Both the position numbers and the translations under genes were made by a program. DNA of 64,000 bases from Flavobacterium flabelliforme (GTDB lineage Bacteria; Bacteroidota; Bacteroidia; Flavobacteriales; Flavobacteriaceae), in contig NZ_JAGFBU010000003.1 of assembly GCF_017948675.1 (NCBI RefSeq), forward strand, positions 149,627 to 213,626. The letters run 5' to 3'. This document shows, piece by piece, positions 9,815 through 18,560 of the stretch. The number at the start of each line of letters is the position of its first letter. Position 1 is the first letter of the stretch. The notes under the pieces are model-generated. The model was not told the DNA's origin. It did no database searches and was given only the letters and a program-made list of their open reading frames with translations.

Positions 9815-10432
9815 ATGAAAACTACTGAAAAAGATATTAAAAGTAAAACAGCCACAAAAAGTACAGGTGAGAAAAAAATGGATTCTGATAAAAAATCTAC
9901 AGCTGGAAAAGTAAAAGCAAAATCATCTGCCGCAGATGGACTACGCGAATTATTTGTTGATTCTTTAAAGGATATTTACTGGGCAGAAAAAGCGTTGACT
10001 AAAGCTTTACCAAAAATGCAGAAAAATGCAACAAATGAAAATTTAATTGCAGCAATTGAAGATCACTTAGATGTAACAAATACTCAAGTAGACCGTTTAG
10101 AACAAGTTTTTAAAATTATTGGAGAAAAAGCAGTTGCAAAAAAATGTGATGCTATGGACGGTTTAATTAAAGAGGGAGCAAGCATAATGGAGGAAACAGA
10201 AATAGGTGCTGTACGTGATGCAGGTATAATCGCTGCCTCTCAAAAAATTGAGCACTATGAAATTGCAACTTATGGTACTTTAGTAGCATTCGCTAAAACT
10301 TTAGGAGAAGATCAAGCAGCTGAATTGTTAAGTGTTACACTTGCTGAAGAAAAAGAAGCTGATGTTACGCTAACAGAAGCAGCATACAATACAATTAATT
10401 TTGACGCAGCTGAGGAAGGCGAAGAAGAGTAA
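9815..10432 (+). CDS. Ferritin-like DUF892 (YciE/YciF) stress protein
   Basis: A 205-residue protein. After a Lys/Ser/Thr-rich disordered tail (about 1-40) it has the four-helix DUF892 domain starting LRELFVDSLKDIYWAEKAL, with the conserved acidic and His positions (IEDHLDVT, KIEHYEIATYGTL, EEKEADVTL) expected for a ferritin-like carboxylate metal site. Family members are induced by osmotic or oxidative stress; the biochemical role is not settled. The C-terminus is acidic. A strong terminator follows directly. The basic tail could contact DNA or RNA, which is speculation. Confidence 0.88.
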   Translation: MKTTEKDIKSKTATKSTGEKKMDSDKKSTAGKVKAKSSAADGLRELFVDSLKDIYWAEKALTKALPKMQKNATNENLIAAIEDHLDVTNTQVDRLEQVFKIIGEKAVAKKCDAMDGLIKEGASIMEETEIGAVRDAGIIAASQKIEHYEIATYGTLVAFAKTLGEDQAAELLSVTLAEEKEADVTLTEAAYNTINFDAAEEGEEE

Positions 10433-10453
10433 AGTATAACTGTTTTTAAATTT

Positions 10454-10490
10454 AAGAAGGCCCTCAACCATTATGGTTGAGGGCCTTCTT
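10454..10490. terminator. Strong intrinsic terminator after the DUF892 gene
   Basis: A perfect 17-base stem (AAGAAGGCCCTCAACCA and its complement) closes a three-base loop. The A/T-rich ends make it usable from both sides, serving the ferritin-like gene on the plus strand and possibly the converging minus-strand gene. Confidence 0.85.
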
Positions 10491-10512
10491 AATAAAGTAC
10501 TTTTTCTTCGAT

Positions 10513-11057
10513 TTATAGAGCAGTCGCAGTATATGTTACGGTCTGCTTATATGTTCCTGCAGGCTTACCAAGAAGTACGGTTTTTACTTTAATAGCTGAG
10601 ATAGAATAATCAATACTCAATGATTTTTGAACCCTGAGGTCGCATTAGTTACTAATTTTTGATTAGTTGTAGATAAAGTGATAGTATTTAAAATTCCTAC
10701 CATACTCCCTTCAATTACCGCTTGTACTTTCGATACGTTTACAGGAATTTTATTTGTACCGTTTGAAAAATCAGCACCTCCAGCTTTTACTTTAACATCG
10801 AAATTTTTAGATGAAGTTACAATTAAGCTATTTGCTACTGTTACATTTTTTGCTGCGTTATAATCAGCTGATGTAACATAATTAAAATCTACAATTCCAT
10901 TACTAGCTACAGAACCAGCATCAATTGAAATAACGTCAGATAATATTAAATTAACTGTTGTGCTTGCCGCATTTGAAGTAGCTTGAGCTTGTGCGTCTGA
11001 AGTTCCAAAGATGAATGCTTCAAGAGCTAGTGCAGCGATAACGATTTGTTCTTTCAT
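10513..11057 (-). pseudogene. Frameshifted secreted beta-rich protein
   Basis: Translation starts well at the ATG at 11055-11057, giving a signal peptide (MKEQIVIAALALEAF ... AQAQA) and a mature beta-rich, Ser/Thr/Val-rich domain. The frame ends early with GFKNH-stop at 10617. In the neighbouring frame the sequence continues LSIDYSISAIKVKTVLL and closes with the typical ending QTVTYTATAL at 10513. The two parts are contiguous in the family as I remember it (fimbria-like or DUF4402-like small secreted proteins), so a one-base shift near 10617-10632 has broken the gene. It could also be a sequencing error. An upstream in-frame start at 11108 would bury the signal peptide and is less likely. Confidence 0.65.
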
Positions 11058-11343
11058 GATACTGTATGTTTGATTTTTTGTGTCTTGTTTTTTGTTCTTT
11101 TTGAACACTGCAAATCTACGTTAGGTTTAAAAATCGCTTTGTAGTGAAAAATGGAAAAACATGTAATTTAATCACTACAGGAATTTTTCCTACAGTTAAA
11201 AAAATAATTTATTTCTCAATTTATCTGTAGTTTTTCAATCAAGTTGTTTAAATATTTTCGGAGTTTAAATAGCATAGCTTTATTAGGATAATGATAGGGC
11301 ATATTTGCGCAGATAAACTTGCGTTTTGATGCTTAATTTTTCT

Positions 11344-11351
11344 TACTTTTG
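11344..11351 (+). promoter_or_regulatory. Putative -7 box of the response-regulator/kinase operon
   Basis: TACTTTTG matches TAnnTTTG, 69 bases before the response-regulator ATG. The rest of the roughly 300-base gap from 11109 shows only AT-rich sequence. Confidence 0.4.
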
Positions 11352-11420
11352 AAGTGATTTTTATGAAAATTTTTATTACCCTAAAATTTCTGTTTAGAAA
11401 TTTACTTGATATTCTTAATT

Positions 11421-11855
11421 ATGGAAAAGTTATTGCTTGCCGACGATGATATGGATGATCGTCTTTTTTTTCAAGATGCTGTTGAAGATTTATTTTCGAC
11501 CACTACTTTATCTACCGTTAGTGACGGAGTTGAACTAATGGAGTTCTTAACAAATAATACAGATCAATTACCTGACGTTCTTTTCCTTGATTTGAATATG
11601 CCGCGTAAAACAGGTTGTGAATGTCTATTAGAGATAAAATGTAATGAAGAATTAAAATTCATACCGGTTGTTATATTCTCTACATCTATGGATATTGATA
11701 TGGTAAATAAACTGTATGAAATGGGAGCCCATTATTATATTAGAAAGCCAGGTGACTTTGGCATATTAAAAAAGGCAATTTATCAGGCAACAGTATTATT
11801 AACTGTAGACAAAATTAATCAACCCGAAAGAAGTAAATTTATTATTCAGTGCTAA
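11421..11855 (+). CDS. Single-domain response regulator (receiver)
   Basis: From the ATG at 11421 the protein has 144 residues and is a lone CheY-like receiver. The acidic pocket is ADDDMDD (residues 7-13), the phospho-acceptor is Asp57 in LFLDLNMP, and the conserved Ser/Thr (FSTS) and Lys (YIRKPGD) are present. An in-frame start 5 codons earlier exists, but MEKLLLADDD is the usual beginning. There is no output domain, so it acts by protein contact or phosphotransfer. It ends 21 bases before a hybrid PAS kinase and is probably its partner. It resembles Rcp1-type regulators that pair with PAS/phytochrome kinases. Confidence 0.88.
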   Translation: MEKLLLADDDMDDRLFFQDAVEDLFSTTTLSTVSDGVELMEFLTNNTDQLPDVLFLDLNMPRKTGCECLLEIKCNEELKFIPVVIFSTSMDIDMVNKLYEMGAHYYIRKPGDFGILKKAIYQATVLLTVDKINQPERSKFIIQC

Positions 11856-11876
11856 TACATTTTTAATCATTTCAAT

Positions 11877-14800
11877 TTGAACAATCCATATTATTTTCTG
11901 GAAGGTGGAGGCGAAATGGGACTTCAAATTCGCAACAAAGACTGGACACAAACTCCGCTAGGAAGTCCAGATACTTGGCCTCAAAACCTACAATCTGCAG
12001 TTTCTATCATACTAAATAATCCTTTTCCAATGTATATCGCATGGGGAAAGGAATATCGACAAATTTTTAATGATGCTTATGTGCCCATTTTAGGACATCA
12101 AAAGGAGATAGATGCTTTAGGGAAAAGTACTTCTGAAACCTTTTCAGAGGTGTGGCATATTACTGAACCTATTTTTAAAGCCGTGGAACGAGGAGAATCT
12201 GTAGGTTTTTCAAACTTTATGTTTCCATTATTAAGAGAGGGCTCGATTCAAAACTGTTATTTTGATTTAGCATACAGTCCTATTTTTTTGCAGGATCGAT
12301 CCATAGGAGGAATTTTAATAACCATTTTTGAGACTACCGCTAAGAACCTAGCAGATGAGGAACTAAATAAAAGCGAGAAGCGATTTAAAGCTATTGCTGA
12401 TAATATTCCTAATCTGGCATGGATGGCAGACGAAAAAGGGGAGCTATACTGGTATAACAAACAATGGTATGATTATACGGGAACTACCTTTGAAGAAATG
12501 AAAGGTTGGGGATGGAAGTCCGTTTATCGTGAAGATGAATTGGTAAATATATTGCAAGAATGGAACTTCTCTTTAGAAAAAGGGATACCATTGGAGATGA
12601 GCTATGCCATTAAAGGTGCGGATGGAAATTATCAGCAATTTTTAACTAGAGCTCTTCCTGTAAAAAATGAGGAGGGAGAAATTACTACATGGTTCGGTAC
12701 GAACACAAATATTACCTCTCAAAAAGCTGTAGAGCAGGCGCTCGATGATAGTAAAAAAGAATTAGAATTTGTAATTGAAGCTGCAGCTCTAGGAACATTT
12801 GATTATAATCCAATAACTAATAAATTTTCAGCTAATATCCGTTTAAAAGAATGGTTTGGTTTAAGTGCTGACCAGGAAGTAGACTTAGATGATGCCACAA
12901 AGGTTATTGTAGAAGAGCATCAAGAAAATGTTTTAAATGCTATTGCAAAAGCTTTGGATTTTTCTTCAGGAGGTATTTATGATATCGCATATAATATCGT
13001 AAATCCTATTTCTAAAAATGAAATTACATTGCATGCAAAAGGTAAGGTGTTATTTGATGAAAATAAAAAGCCATTCCGATTTAATGGAACAGTAGAGGAT
13101 ATTACGGCGCAAAATACTGCTCGTAAACAACTAGAGCAAAGTGAGAATAACTTAAAATCAATCATATTACAAGCGCCTATGGCTATTGCAATTTTGCGTG
13201 GCTCAGAGTATATTGTTGAAATAGCAAATGAAAGTGCTTTAGACTTATGGGGTAAAACCCCACAGGAAGTTGATAACATATCTGTTTTTGAGTCCATACC
13301 AGAATTATCTTTACAAGGAGTTAAAGAAATTTTAAATAATGTAAGAGCATCAGGAAAACATTTATCTACCACAGAGCTACCATTAAAAATTATGCGATCT
13401 GGTACCTTAGAAAATGTTTATATGAACTTCTCCTATGAACCTATTTACGATGATCAAAGCAACAGTAATAAAATTATGGTTCTTGGATATGATGTAACTA
13501 CCCAAGTGATTGCTCGAAAAGAAATTGAAAAAAGTGAGCAAAGCATTCGTAGTTTGGTGGAAAGTGCACCATTTCCAATCGCGGTTTATACTGGGAGTGA
13601 GATGCGTATTACCCTTGCAAATCAATCCATGATTGATGCATGGGGAAAGGGAAGTGATGTTATTGGGAAATTATATAGAAATCTATTACCGGAATTAGAA
13701 AAGCAAAATATTTATGAGCAGATAGAAACGGTTTATAAAAGTGGAATAGCATTTAATGCTAAAAATCAGCCCGTAGCTCTTTTAAAAGATGGATTTTTAA
13801 AGGTTCATTATTTTAATTATAGTTTTACTCCACTAAAAGATTCAAGTGGTGCAATTTATGGCGTGATGAACACAGCTGCTGAAGTCACTGAATTGAATGA
13901 AGTCAAAGAAAAAATTGAAGAAAGTGAAAAGCGCTTTCGTAATGCGGTGCATCAAGCTCCAGTTGCTATGATAATTGTGCGAGGTCCAGAAAATATCGTC
14001 AACATGGTTAATGCTCCCTATTTAGAGTTAGTAGACAAAACCACAAATGATTTACTATCAAGACCTATATTCGAAGTTTTACCTGATGCAGAAGAAACTA
14101 TAAGTCCTATTTTTAAAGAAATTTATAGAACGGGAGAAGCCTTTCATGGTTATGAATTCCCAGTGACTTTAACACGATTTGGTAAAAAGGAAAACTGCTA
14201 TTTTAACTTTGTATATCATCCTTTATTAGATTTCAATACCGTAACAGGAGTTATGGTCGTTGCCACAGATGTAACGGCGAATGTTACAGCAAAGAAACTG
14301 TTAGAAGAAAATGAGCAAAAATTCAGACTTTTAGCCGACTCAATGCCTCAGTTTGTGTGGACTGCTGATGAAAGAGGAAAATTTAGCTATTTTAATCAAG
14401 CTGTGTTTGATTTCTCAGGTTATAATAAGGAAGAAATTATTGAAAAAGGTTGGCTCTCAATTGTTCATGACGATGAAAAAAAAGACAACACTGAAAGATG
14501 GATGGACGCAATAGCAACCGAGAAAGATTTTATAATTGAGCATCGCTTTCGAAAAAGTGATGGAACATATCGTTGGCAATTAACTAGAGCTATCCCGCAA
14601 CGCGATAAAGAAGGAAAAATAAAAATGTGGGTAGGTACTAGTACAGACATTCAAGATCAAAAAATATTTACGACTGAGCTAGAACGAGAGGTTTTAGAAC
14701 GCACAAAGGAGCTTTTTCAGAAGAATGATGATTTAGAAAAGATGAATAAGGAATTACAGTCCTTTGCTTATATATCTAGTCATGATTTACAAGAGCCTTT

Positions 14801-15458
14801 ACGAAAAATTCAAACATTCGCGACTCAACTTAGAGAAAGAGAGTATGACAATATATCTGAGGGAGGTAAAGATAAGTTTATAAGAATGCAAAGTGCTGCT
14901 GATCGCATGCAAACACTTATTCAAGATTTACTTGCTTATTCTAGAACGAGCATTCAAGAACGTGTATATGAGAAGGCAAATATTTCCACTATAGTTAAAG
15001 AGGTAAAAGAAGATTTAGAGTACGATTTTGAAGGAAGAAGCACTACTATAAACATTATAAATGACTGCAAAATTGATGTTATTCCAGTTCAATTTAGACA
15101 AGTAGTATTTAATTTAATTACTAATTCATTGAAGTTCAGTAAACCTGATTGCGATGCAAAAATTACTATTGACAGCTTAATAGCTTTTGGATCAGAGTTA
15201 AATAATTTAAATCTGAAGCAAGATGTAGAGTACTGTTATATAAAATTTAGCGATAATGGAATTGGATTTGAAGAGGAATACAGTGAGAAAATATTTCAAG
15301 TATTTCAGCGCTTGCATGGAAAGGAAAAGTTTCAGGGGACCGGTATTGGTTTAGCGATTGTGAAAAGGATAGTTGAAAATCATCGTGGAATAATAACTGC
15401 ACATGGAATTTTAAATGAAGGCGCAACTTTCAAAATCTTTATCCCTACTTCCCATTAA
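11877..15458 (+). CDS. Multi-PAS sensor histidine kinase
   Basis: A 1193-residue soluble kinase with no membrane segment. About seven PAS-type modules follow one another (near residues 15-150, 168-285, 295-415, 425-545, 556-680, 685-810 and 816-935). Then come a HisKA dimerisation helix with the phospho-acceptor His969 in SSHDLQEPLRKIQ and a HATPase domain with the N box (NLITNSLKF), DNGIGF and GTGIGLAIV. The start is a TTG at 11877. The upstream codons give FLEGGGEMG, the usual beginning of this family, so TTG is preferred over the internal ATG 13 codons on. It probably phosphorylates the receiver encoded just before it. The signal is unknown; PAS domains usually sense redox state, light or ligands. 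Confidence 0.9.
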   Translation: MNNPYYFLEGGGEMGLQIRNKDWTQTPLGSPDTWPQNLQSAVSIILNNPFPMYIAWGKEYRQIFNDAYVPILGHQKEIDALGKSTSETFSEVWHITEPIFKAVERGESVGFSNFMFPLLREGSIQNCYFDLAYSPIFLQDRSIGGILITIFETTAKNLADEELNKSEKRFKAIADNIPNLAWMADEKGELYWYNKQWYDYTGTTFEEMKGWGWKSVYREDELVNILQEWNFSLEKGIPLEMSYAIKGADGNYQQFLTRALPVKNEEGEITTWFGTNTNITSQKAVEQALDDSKKELEFVIEAAALGTFDYNPITNKFSANIRLKEWFGLSADQEVDLDDATKVIVEEHQENVLNAIAKALDFSSGGIYDIAYNIVNPISKNEITLHAKGKVLFDENKKPFRFNGTVEDITAQNTARKQLEQSENNLKSIILQAPMAIAILRGSEYIVEIANESALDLWGKTPQEVDNISVFESIPELSLQGVKEILNNVRASGKHLSTTELPLKIMRSGTLENVYMNFSYEPIYDDQSNSNKIMVLGYDVTTQVIARKEIEKSEQSIRSLVESAPFPIAVYTGSEMRITLANQSMIDAWGKGSDVIGKLYRNLLPELEKQNIYEQIETVYKSGIAFNAKNQPVALLKDGFLKVHYFNYSFTPLKDSSGAIYGVMNTAAEVTELNEVKEKIEESEKRFRNAVHQAPVAMIIVRGPENIVNMVNAPYLELVDKTTNDLLSRPIFEVLPDAEETISPIFKEIYRTGEAFHGYEFPVTLTRFGKKENCYFNFVYHPLLDFNTVTGVMVVATDVTANVTAKKLLEENEQKFRLLADSMPQFVWTADERGKFSYFNQAVFDFSGYNKEEIIEKGWLSIVHDDEKKDNTERWMDAIATEKDFIIEHRFRKSDGTYRWQLTRAIPQRDKEGKIKMWVGTSTDIQDQKIFTTELEREVLERTKELFQKNDDLEKMNKELQSFAYISSHDLQEPLRKIQTFATQLREREYDNISEGGKDKFIRMQSAADRMQTLIQDLLAYSRTSIQERVYEKANISTIVKEVKEDLEYDFEGRSTTINIINDCKIDVIPVQFRQVVFNLITNSLKFSKPDCDAKITIDSLIAFGSELNNLNLKQDVEYCYIKFSDNGIGFEEEYSEKIFQVFQRLHGKEKFQGTGIGLAIVKRIVENHRGIITAHGILNEGATFKIFIPTSH

Positions 15459-15490
15459 AATTTTTAAGAATTTTACATTATAATCAAAAA

Positions 15491-15526
15491 AAATACTCGA
15501 CATAAATATGCCGAGTATTTTTTTTA
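15491..15526. terminator. Bidirectional terminator between kinase and stress gene
   Basis: AAATACTCG (15491-15499) pairs with CGAGTATTT (15512-15520), extended by a CATA/TATG inner stem. It has A-runs on the left and T-runs on the right, so it can stop both convergent transcripts. Confidence 0.8.
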
Positions 15527-15538
15527 AAATAGATAAGA

Positions 15539-16084
15539 TTATCTATAAATATCTTGACCTCTATTTGTTTTCCAATTTTGTTCTAAGTAGTCAGCATCTT
15601 CGTCATTTCTTGGATGAACTCCCATTACAACATGACCGTTGTTAATACCGGACTCATACAATTTTGCACGATCTTCAGGTATTCCTGAACCAACTAATGC
15701 GCCAATAATTCCACCTGCAATTCCACCTGCACCTGCTCCAGCTAATCCAGCTGCTAATGGTCCAGCAACTATTAGTCCTAAACCTGGAATTACTAAACTT
15801 GTACCTATAGCTGCAATTACTCCAACAATAGCTCCTACTGTTCCACCAATGGCAGAACCAGTACCTGCAGTTTCAGCCGCTTTAGTTCCTAATTCAGATT
15901 TATCATTCTCTTCAGAATAGTATTTTTTTCGTGTCTCATCTGACATCACTAGATTAATGTCCTCTTTTGCATATCCGCGTTCATGTAATGCATTATATGC
16001 ACTTTCTGTACTTTCACGGTCAGAGAACATTCCTGTTAGCATTTGACCTCTGTCATTGTTGTGGTTGTTGTGATTATTTTCCAT
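15539..16084 (-). CDS. YflT-type general stress protein with glycine-zipper
   Basis: From the ATG at 16082-16084 the product has 181 residues, beginning with an Asn/His-rich stretch (MENNHNNHNND). A YflT/GsiB-17M-like domain follows (MLTGMFSDRESTESAYNALHERGY, KEDINLVMSDETR), then a long Gly/Ala-rich hydrophobic segment (about residues 75-145) of glycine-zipper type that can insert in membranes, and a second half-domain (IPEDRAKLYESGINNGHVVMGV). The family is linked to general, osmotic and heat stress; its biochemical role is unknown. A longer start at 16144 is possible but adds a Cys-rich leader that does not look native. Confidence 0.75.
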   Translation of the reverse strand: MENNHNNHNNDRGQMLTGMFSDRESTESAYNALHERGYAKEDINLVMSDETRKKYYSEENDKSELGTKAAETAGTGSAIGGTVGAIVGVIAAIGTSLVIPGLGLIVAGPLAAGLAGAGAGGIAGGIIGALVGSGIPEDRAKLYESGINNGHVVMGVHPRNDEDADYLEQNWKTNRGQDIYR

Positions 16085-16196
16085 AATATGTTTGTTTAAT
16101 TGGTGAATTATGTTTCTCCTTTTACAAAGTTGGCAAATGCACAAATAAAAAGTCTTACACTATTTTATAGAATTTTTATGTAATTTAAAGTACTGA

Positions 16197-16226
16197 TTGT
16201 GAGTGTTGTAAAAATCATTATTTTTG
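16197..16226 (+). promoter_or_regulatory. Promoter of the YedK/HMCES gene
   Basis: TTG at 16197-16199 and TATTTTTG at 16219-16226 form a -33/-7 pair with a 19-base spacer, which is the Bacteroidota norm. It lies 22 bases before the start codon. Confidence 0.5.
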
Positions 16227-16247
16227 CTTATTTAAAATCCTAAGTAC

Positions 16248-16895
16248 ATGTGCTACCACACCATACAAACTAAATTGGCTTTACAAATTGAAAAGCGCTT
16301 TAATGCCAAAATTAAGGACAAGAGTTCCTTTGCACCTGATGATCACGTAAATGGATTTACATTTCCTAAAACTCCAATAATTACAAATGAGGATGTTACT
16401 ATTATAGAGCACTTTAATTGGGGCTTAATCCCTGCTTGGTCAAAAAACGATGATATTAAGGTTATGACTCTAAATGCAAAGATTGAGACTATTAAAGAAA
16501 AGCCATCGTTTAAAGATGTTGTCAATCAAAGGTGTTTAATAATAGCAAATGGATTTTATGAATGGCAGTGGTTAGATTCTAAAGGAAAAAACAAAGTTAA
16601 ATATCAAATAGGAATTGGGAATAAAGAGTTATTTGCTTTTGCAGGACTATATTCTCGATGGAATGATACGAATTCTGGCCAAGTAATTAGTACGTATACA
16701 ATGTTGACGACTCAAGCAAGTCCATTAATGGCAAAGATTCACAATATTAAAAAGAGAATGCCGATAGTTTTACATCCAGAAGATGAAAGTAAGTGGCTTA
16801 ATTTAACGCCAATCGAAGATTTCGCATATCCTTACAAGACGGATTTAGTGGCTAAGCAAATTTCCAATAATCCACAACATCTATCTTTGTTTTAA
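16248..16895 (+). CDS. yedK: Abasic-site processing protein, SRAP family (YedK/HMCES)
   Basis: A 215-residue SRAP-domain protein. Cys2 directly follows the initiator Met and, once exposed, forms the thiazolidine crosslink with abasic sites in single-stranded DNA. The other conserved elements are the Asn (TLNAKIET), the Glu in GFYEWQ, the TMLTTQAS segment and the His-containing IHNIKKRMPIVL. Length is normal. It shields abasic sites at stalled forks and adds to the repair theme of the left third of the window. In several bacteria it clusters with DinB/ImuB/Ku-LigD genes. Confidence 0.94.
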   Translation: MCYHTIQTKLALQIEKRFNAKIKDKSSFAPDDHVNGFTFPKTPIITNEDVTIIEHFNWGLIPAWSKNDDIKVMTLNAKIETIKEKPSFKDVVNQRCLIIANGFYEWQWLDSKGKNKVKYQIGIGNKELFAFAGLYSRWNDTNSGQVISTYTMLTTQASPLMAKIHNIKKRMPIVLHPEDESKWLNLTPIEDFAYPYKTDLVAKQISNNPQHLSLF

Positions 16896-16921
16896 TATTC
16901 GTAGTAATTAAAATTTAAAAT

Positions 16922-17302
16922 ATGCAACACGTACTGATTTTAAGCACCAAAAGAATTAATATTCCTGCTTCGCATTTTATACAACTAGTAATTTCATTGA
17001 TAGATGAAAATGAGATGGAAATCGATTATTTTGGAATTGAAATCGATAATCCAGCAGATTATCTTGATGAGCAGATGAAATTAAAAATCAATACTACTTC
17101 GTTTATTACTATTCATTTTGAATGTGATAAAATTGATTATGGTAGTTATTCGGATGAAGCTGTTTTGAATTTTATAACTGATGTTTTACGTTATGATGAA
17201 GAAAAAGAGATAAAAGCAGATGATAAGGATATTGAAATTATCATTGATATTTCTTTAAAATTTTGCAATGAACTACTTCAAAAAAAAGGGTCGGCAGATT
17301 AA
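16922..17302 (+). CDS. Conserved hypothetical protein
   Basis: A 126-residue acidic protein (MQHVLILSTKRINIPASHF) with alternating short beta strands and helices and no signal peptide or membrane segment. I do not recognise the family. It starts 26 bases after yedK on the same strand and is probably in the same transcript, which hints weakly at DNA repair or a stress role. Confidence 0.6.
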   Translation: MQHVLILSTKRINIPASHFIQLVISLIDENEMEIDYFGIEIDNPADYLDEQMKLKINTTSFITIHFECDKIDYGSYSDEAVLNFITDVLRYDEEKEIKADDKDIEIIIDISLKFCNELLQKKGSAD

Positions 17303-17612
17303 AATTTTACTAAATTATTTTTGGTGCTAATTACGCCATATATCGTATAAGAAACTTATTAAGAATCATTTTTCAAAGCTCAGTATAAATTATTTTACAT
17401 TATATAGGTAACTTTAATTATATTTCCTTTTCCCGGCATATTGTGTAAATAAGGATTTATTTTTAATTACAATATCAAATCTTCTCATTTGGGTTCTTTT
17501 AAGAACATGATGGTAATTTTTTTAAGTTTTTTAAAAATTAAGCGTACTATTAGAGTTAATCTATAAATTTGTGTTGGTTTACAAAAAAATTAAAAGGAAT
17601 TTAAAGCAAACA
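17303..17612. other. Non-coding gap
   Basis: About 310 AT-rich bases between two convergent genes. No clear hairpin terminator, promoter box or small gene was seen. Confidence 0.5.
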
Positions 17613-18353
17613 TTATTTTGAAAAAATAAATTCTTTCCTTATTGTTGGAGATTTGCTGAAAATTTCATCAAATTCTTCCAACGAATCGAATTTTAGTTGT
17701 TCTACAATTTTATATTCATAAAAAACTTTAAAGGAATTTTCTTTAAATACCCAAGGTTTTAAAGATATTGTATTTTCATCTTTATAATAAACCTCATTTA
17801 AATCACCATCGGGACTTTCAGATACTTCCATTTTTCTACCTTCAGGTTGAATTTTATCCAAACAAATTAGCAAAGAAAATGCATCGCACCATTCAACTAA
17901 TCTATATAAACGTTCCGAATATTTTTTATCAATATTAAGGTGCTTCAGTATTTGTTTACGATTAGTTTCTTGTTCCTTCAGAAATAAATTTAGCTTCGAA
18001 TCATTTTCCTCATTAATACCACCAAAGATAAAATTTAAATGCATAGAGGTTAATAGAGCGTTTAACTGGCATTTAGAAGTAGCCAGTTCCATAACGTTTA
18101 AATATTGCTTTAGGTCAGTCTTACTTGAATTATCGCTTACTAAAAAATTTCTAGGTGCTCCAGCATCGGTTAGATTTTTATTTTCTAAAGTTTCTGCAAC
18201 ACCATCATCGTGTTCCGCTATTGCGATAAGTGTTGGAACAATAATCTCATTGGGTAATTTAATGTCATATTGATAAGCAATCATAGCAGCTAGAAGGCCA
18301 TGAGAGCGCTGAGTAATAATTTTCCAACCTTTATTGTGTGATGCTACAATCAT
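17613..18353 (-). CDS. DUF3891 family protein
   Basis: A 246-residue protein. It begins MIVASHNKGWKIITQRSHGLLAAMIAY and contains the AIAEHDDG motif, the pattern of the DUF3891 family (His and Asp residues suggestive of an HD-like all-helical metal site). It continues with helices and an LVEWCDAFSLLICL segment. The function is unknown. It stands alone with 200-300-base gaps on each side and is the last gene before the accessory region. Confidence 0.75.
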   Translation of the reverse strand: MIVASHNKGWKIITQRSHGLLAAMIAYQYDIKLPNEIIVPTLIAIAEHDDGVAETLENKNLTDAGAPRNFLVSDNSSKTDLKQYLNVMELATSKCQLNALLTSMHLNFIFGGINEENDSKLNLFLKEQETNRKQILKHLNIDKKYSERLYRLVEWCDAFSLLICLDKIQPEGRKMEVSESPDGDLNEVYYKDENTISLKPWVFKENSFKVFYEYKIVEQLKFDSLEEFDEIFSKSPTIRKEFIFSK

Positions 18354-18560
18354 AATTGCATATAATTAAAGTTTACATTAAAAAAAAATTTAGTAATTAA
18401 AGGAGATTTATTCAAATTAGCCAATTTAATAATTATTTCCGCAAAAACGAATCAGCAATATAAAAATTTAAAAATTAAGCAGAGCCTCAATTTAATTCGA
18501 AAAGCAGAAACTACGGTCCTTACTGATGAGGCAATAGAATTATTTAAATTCTCCTTAAAA

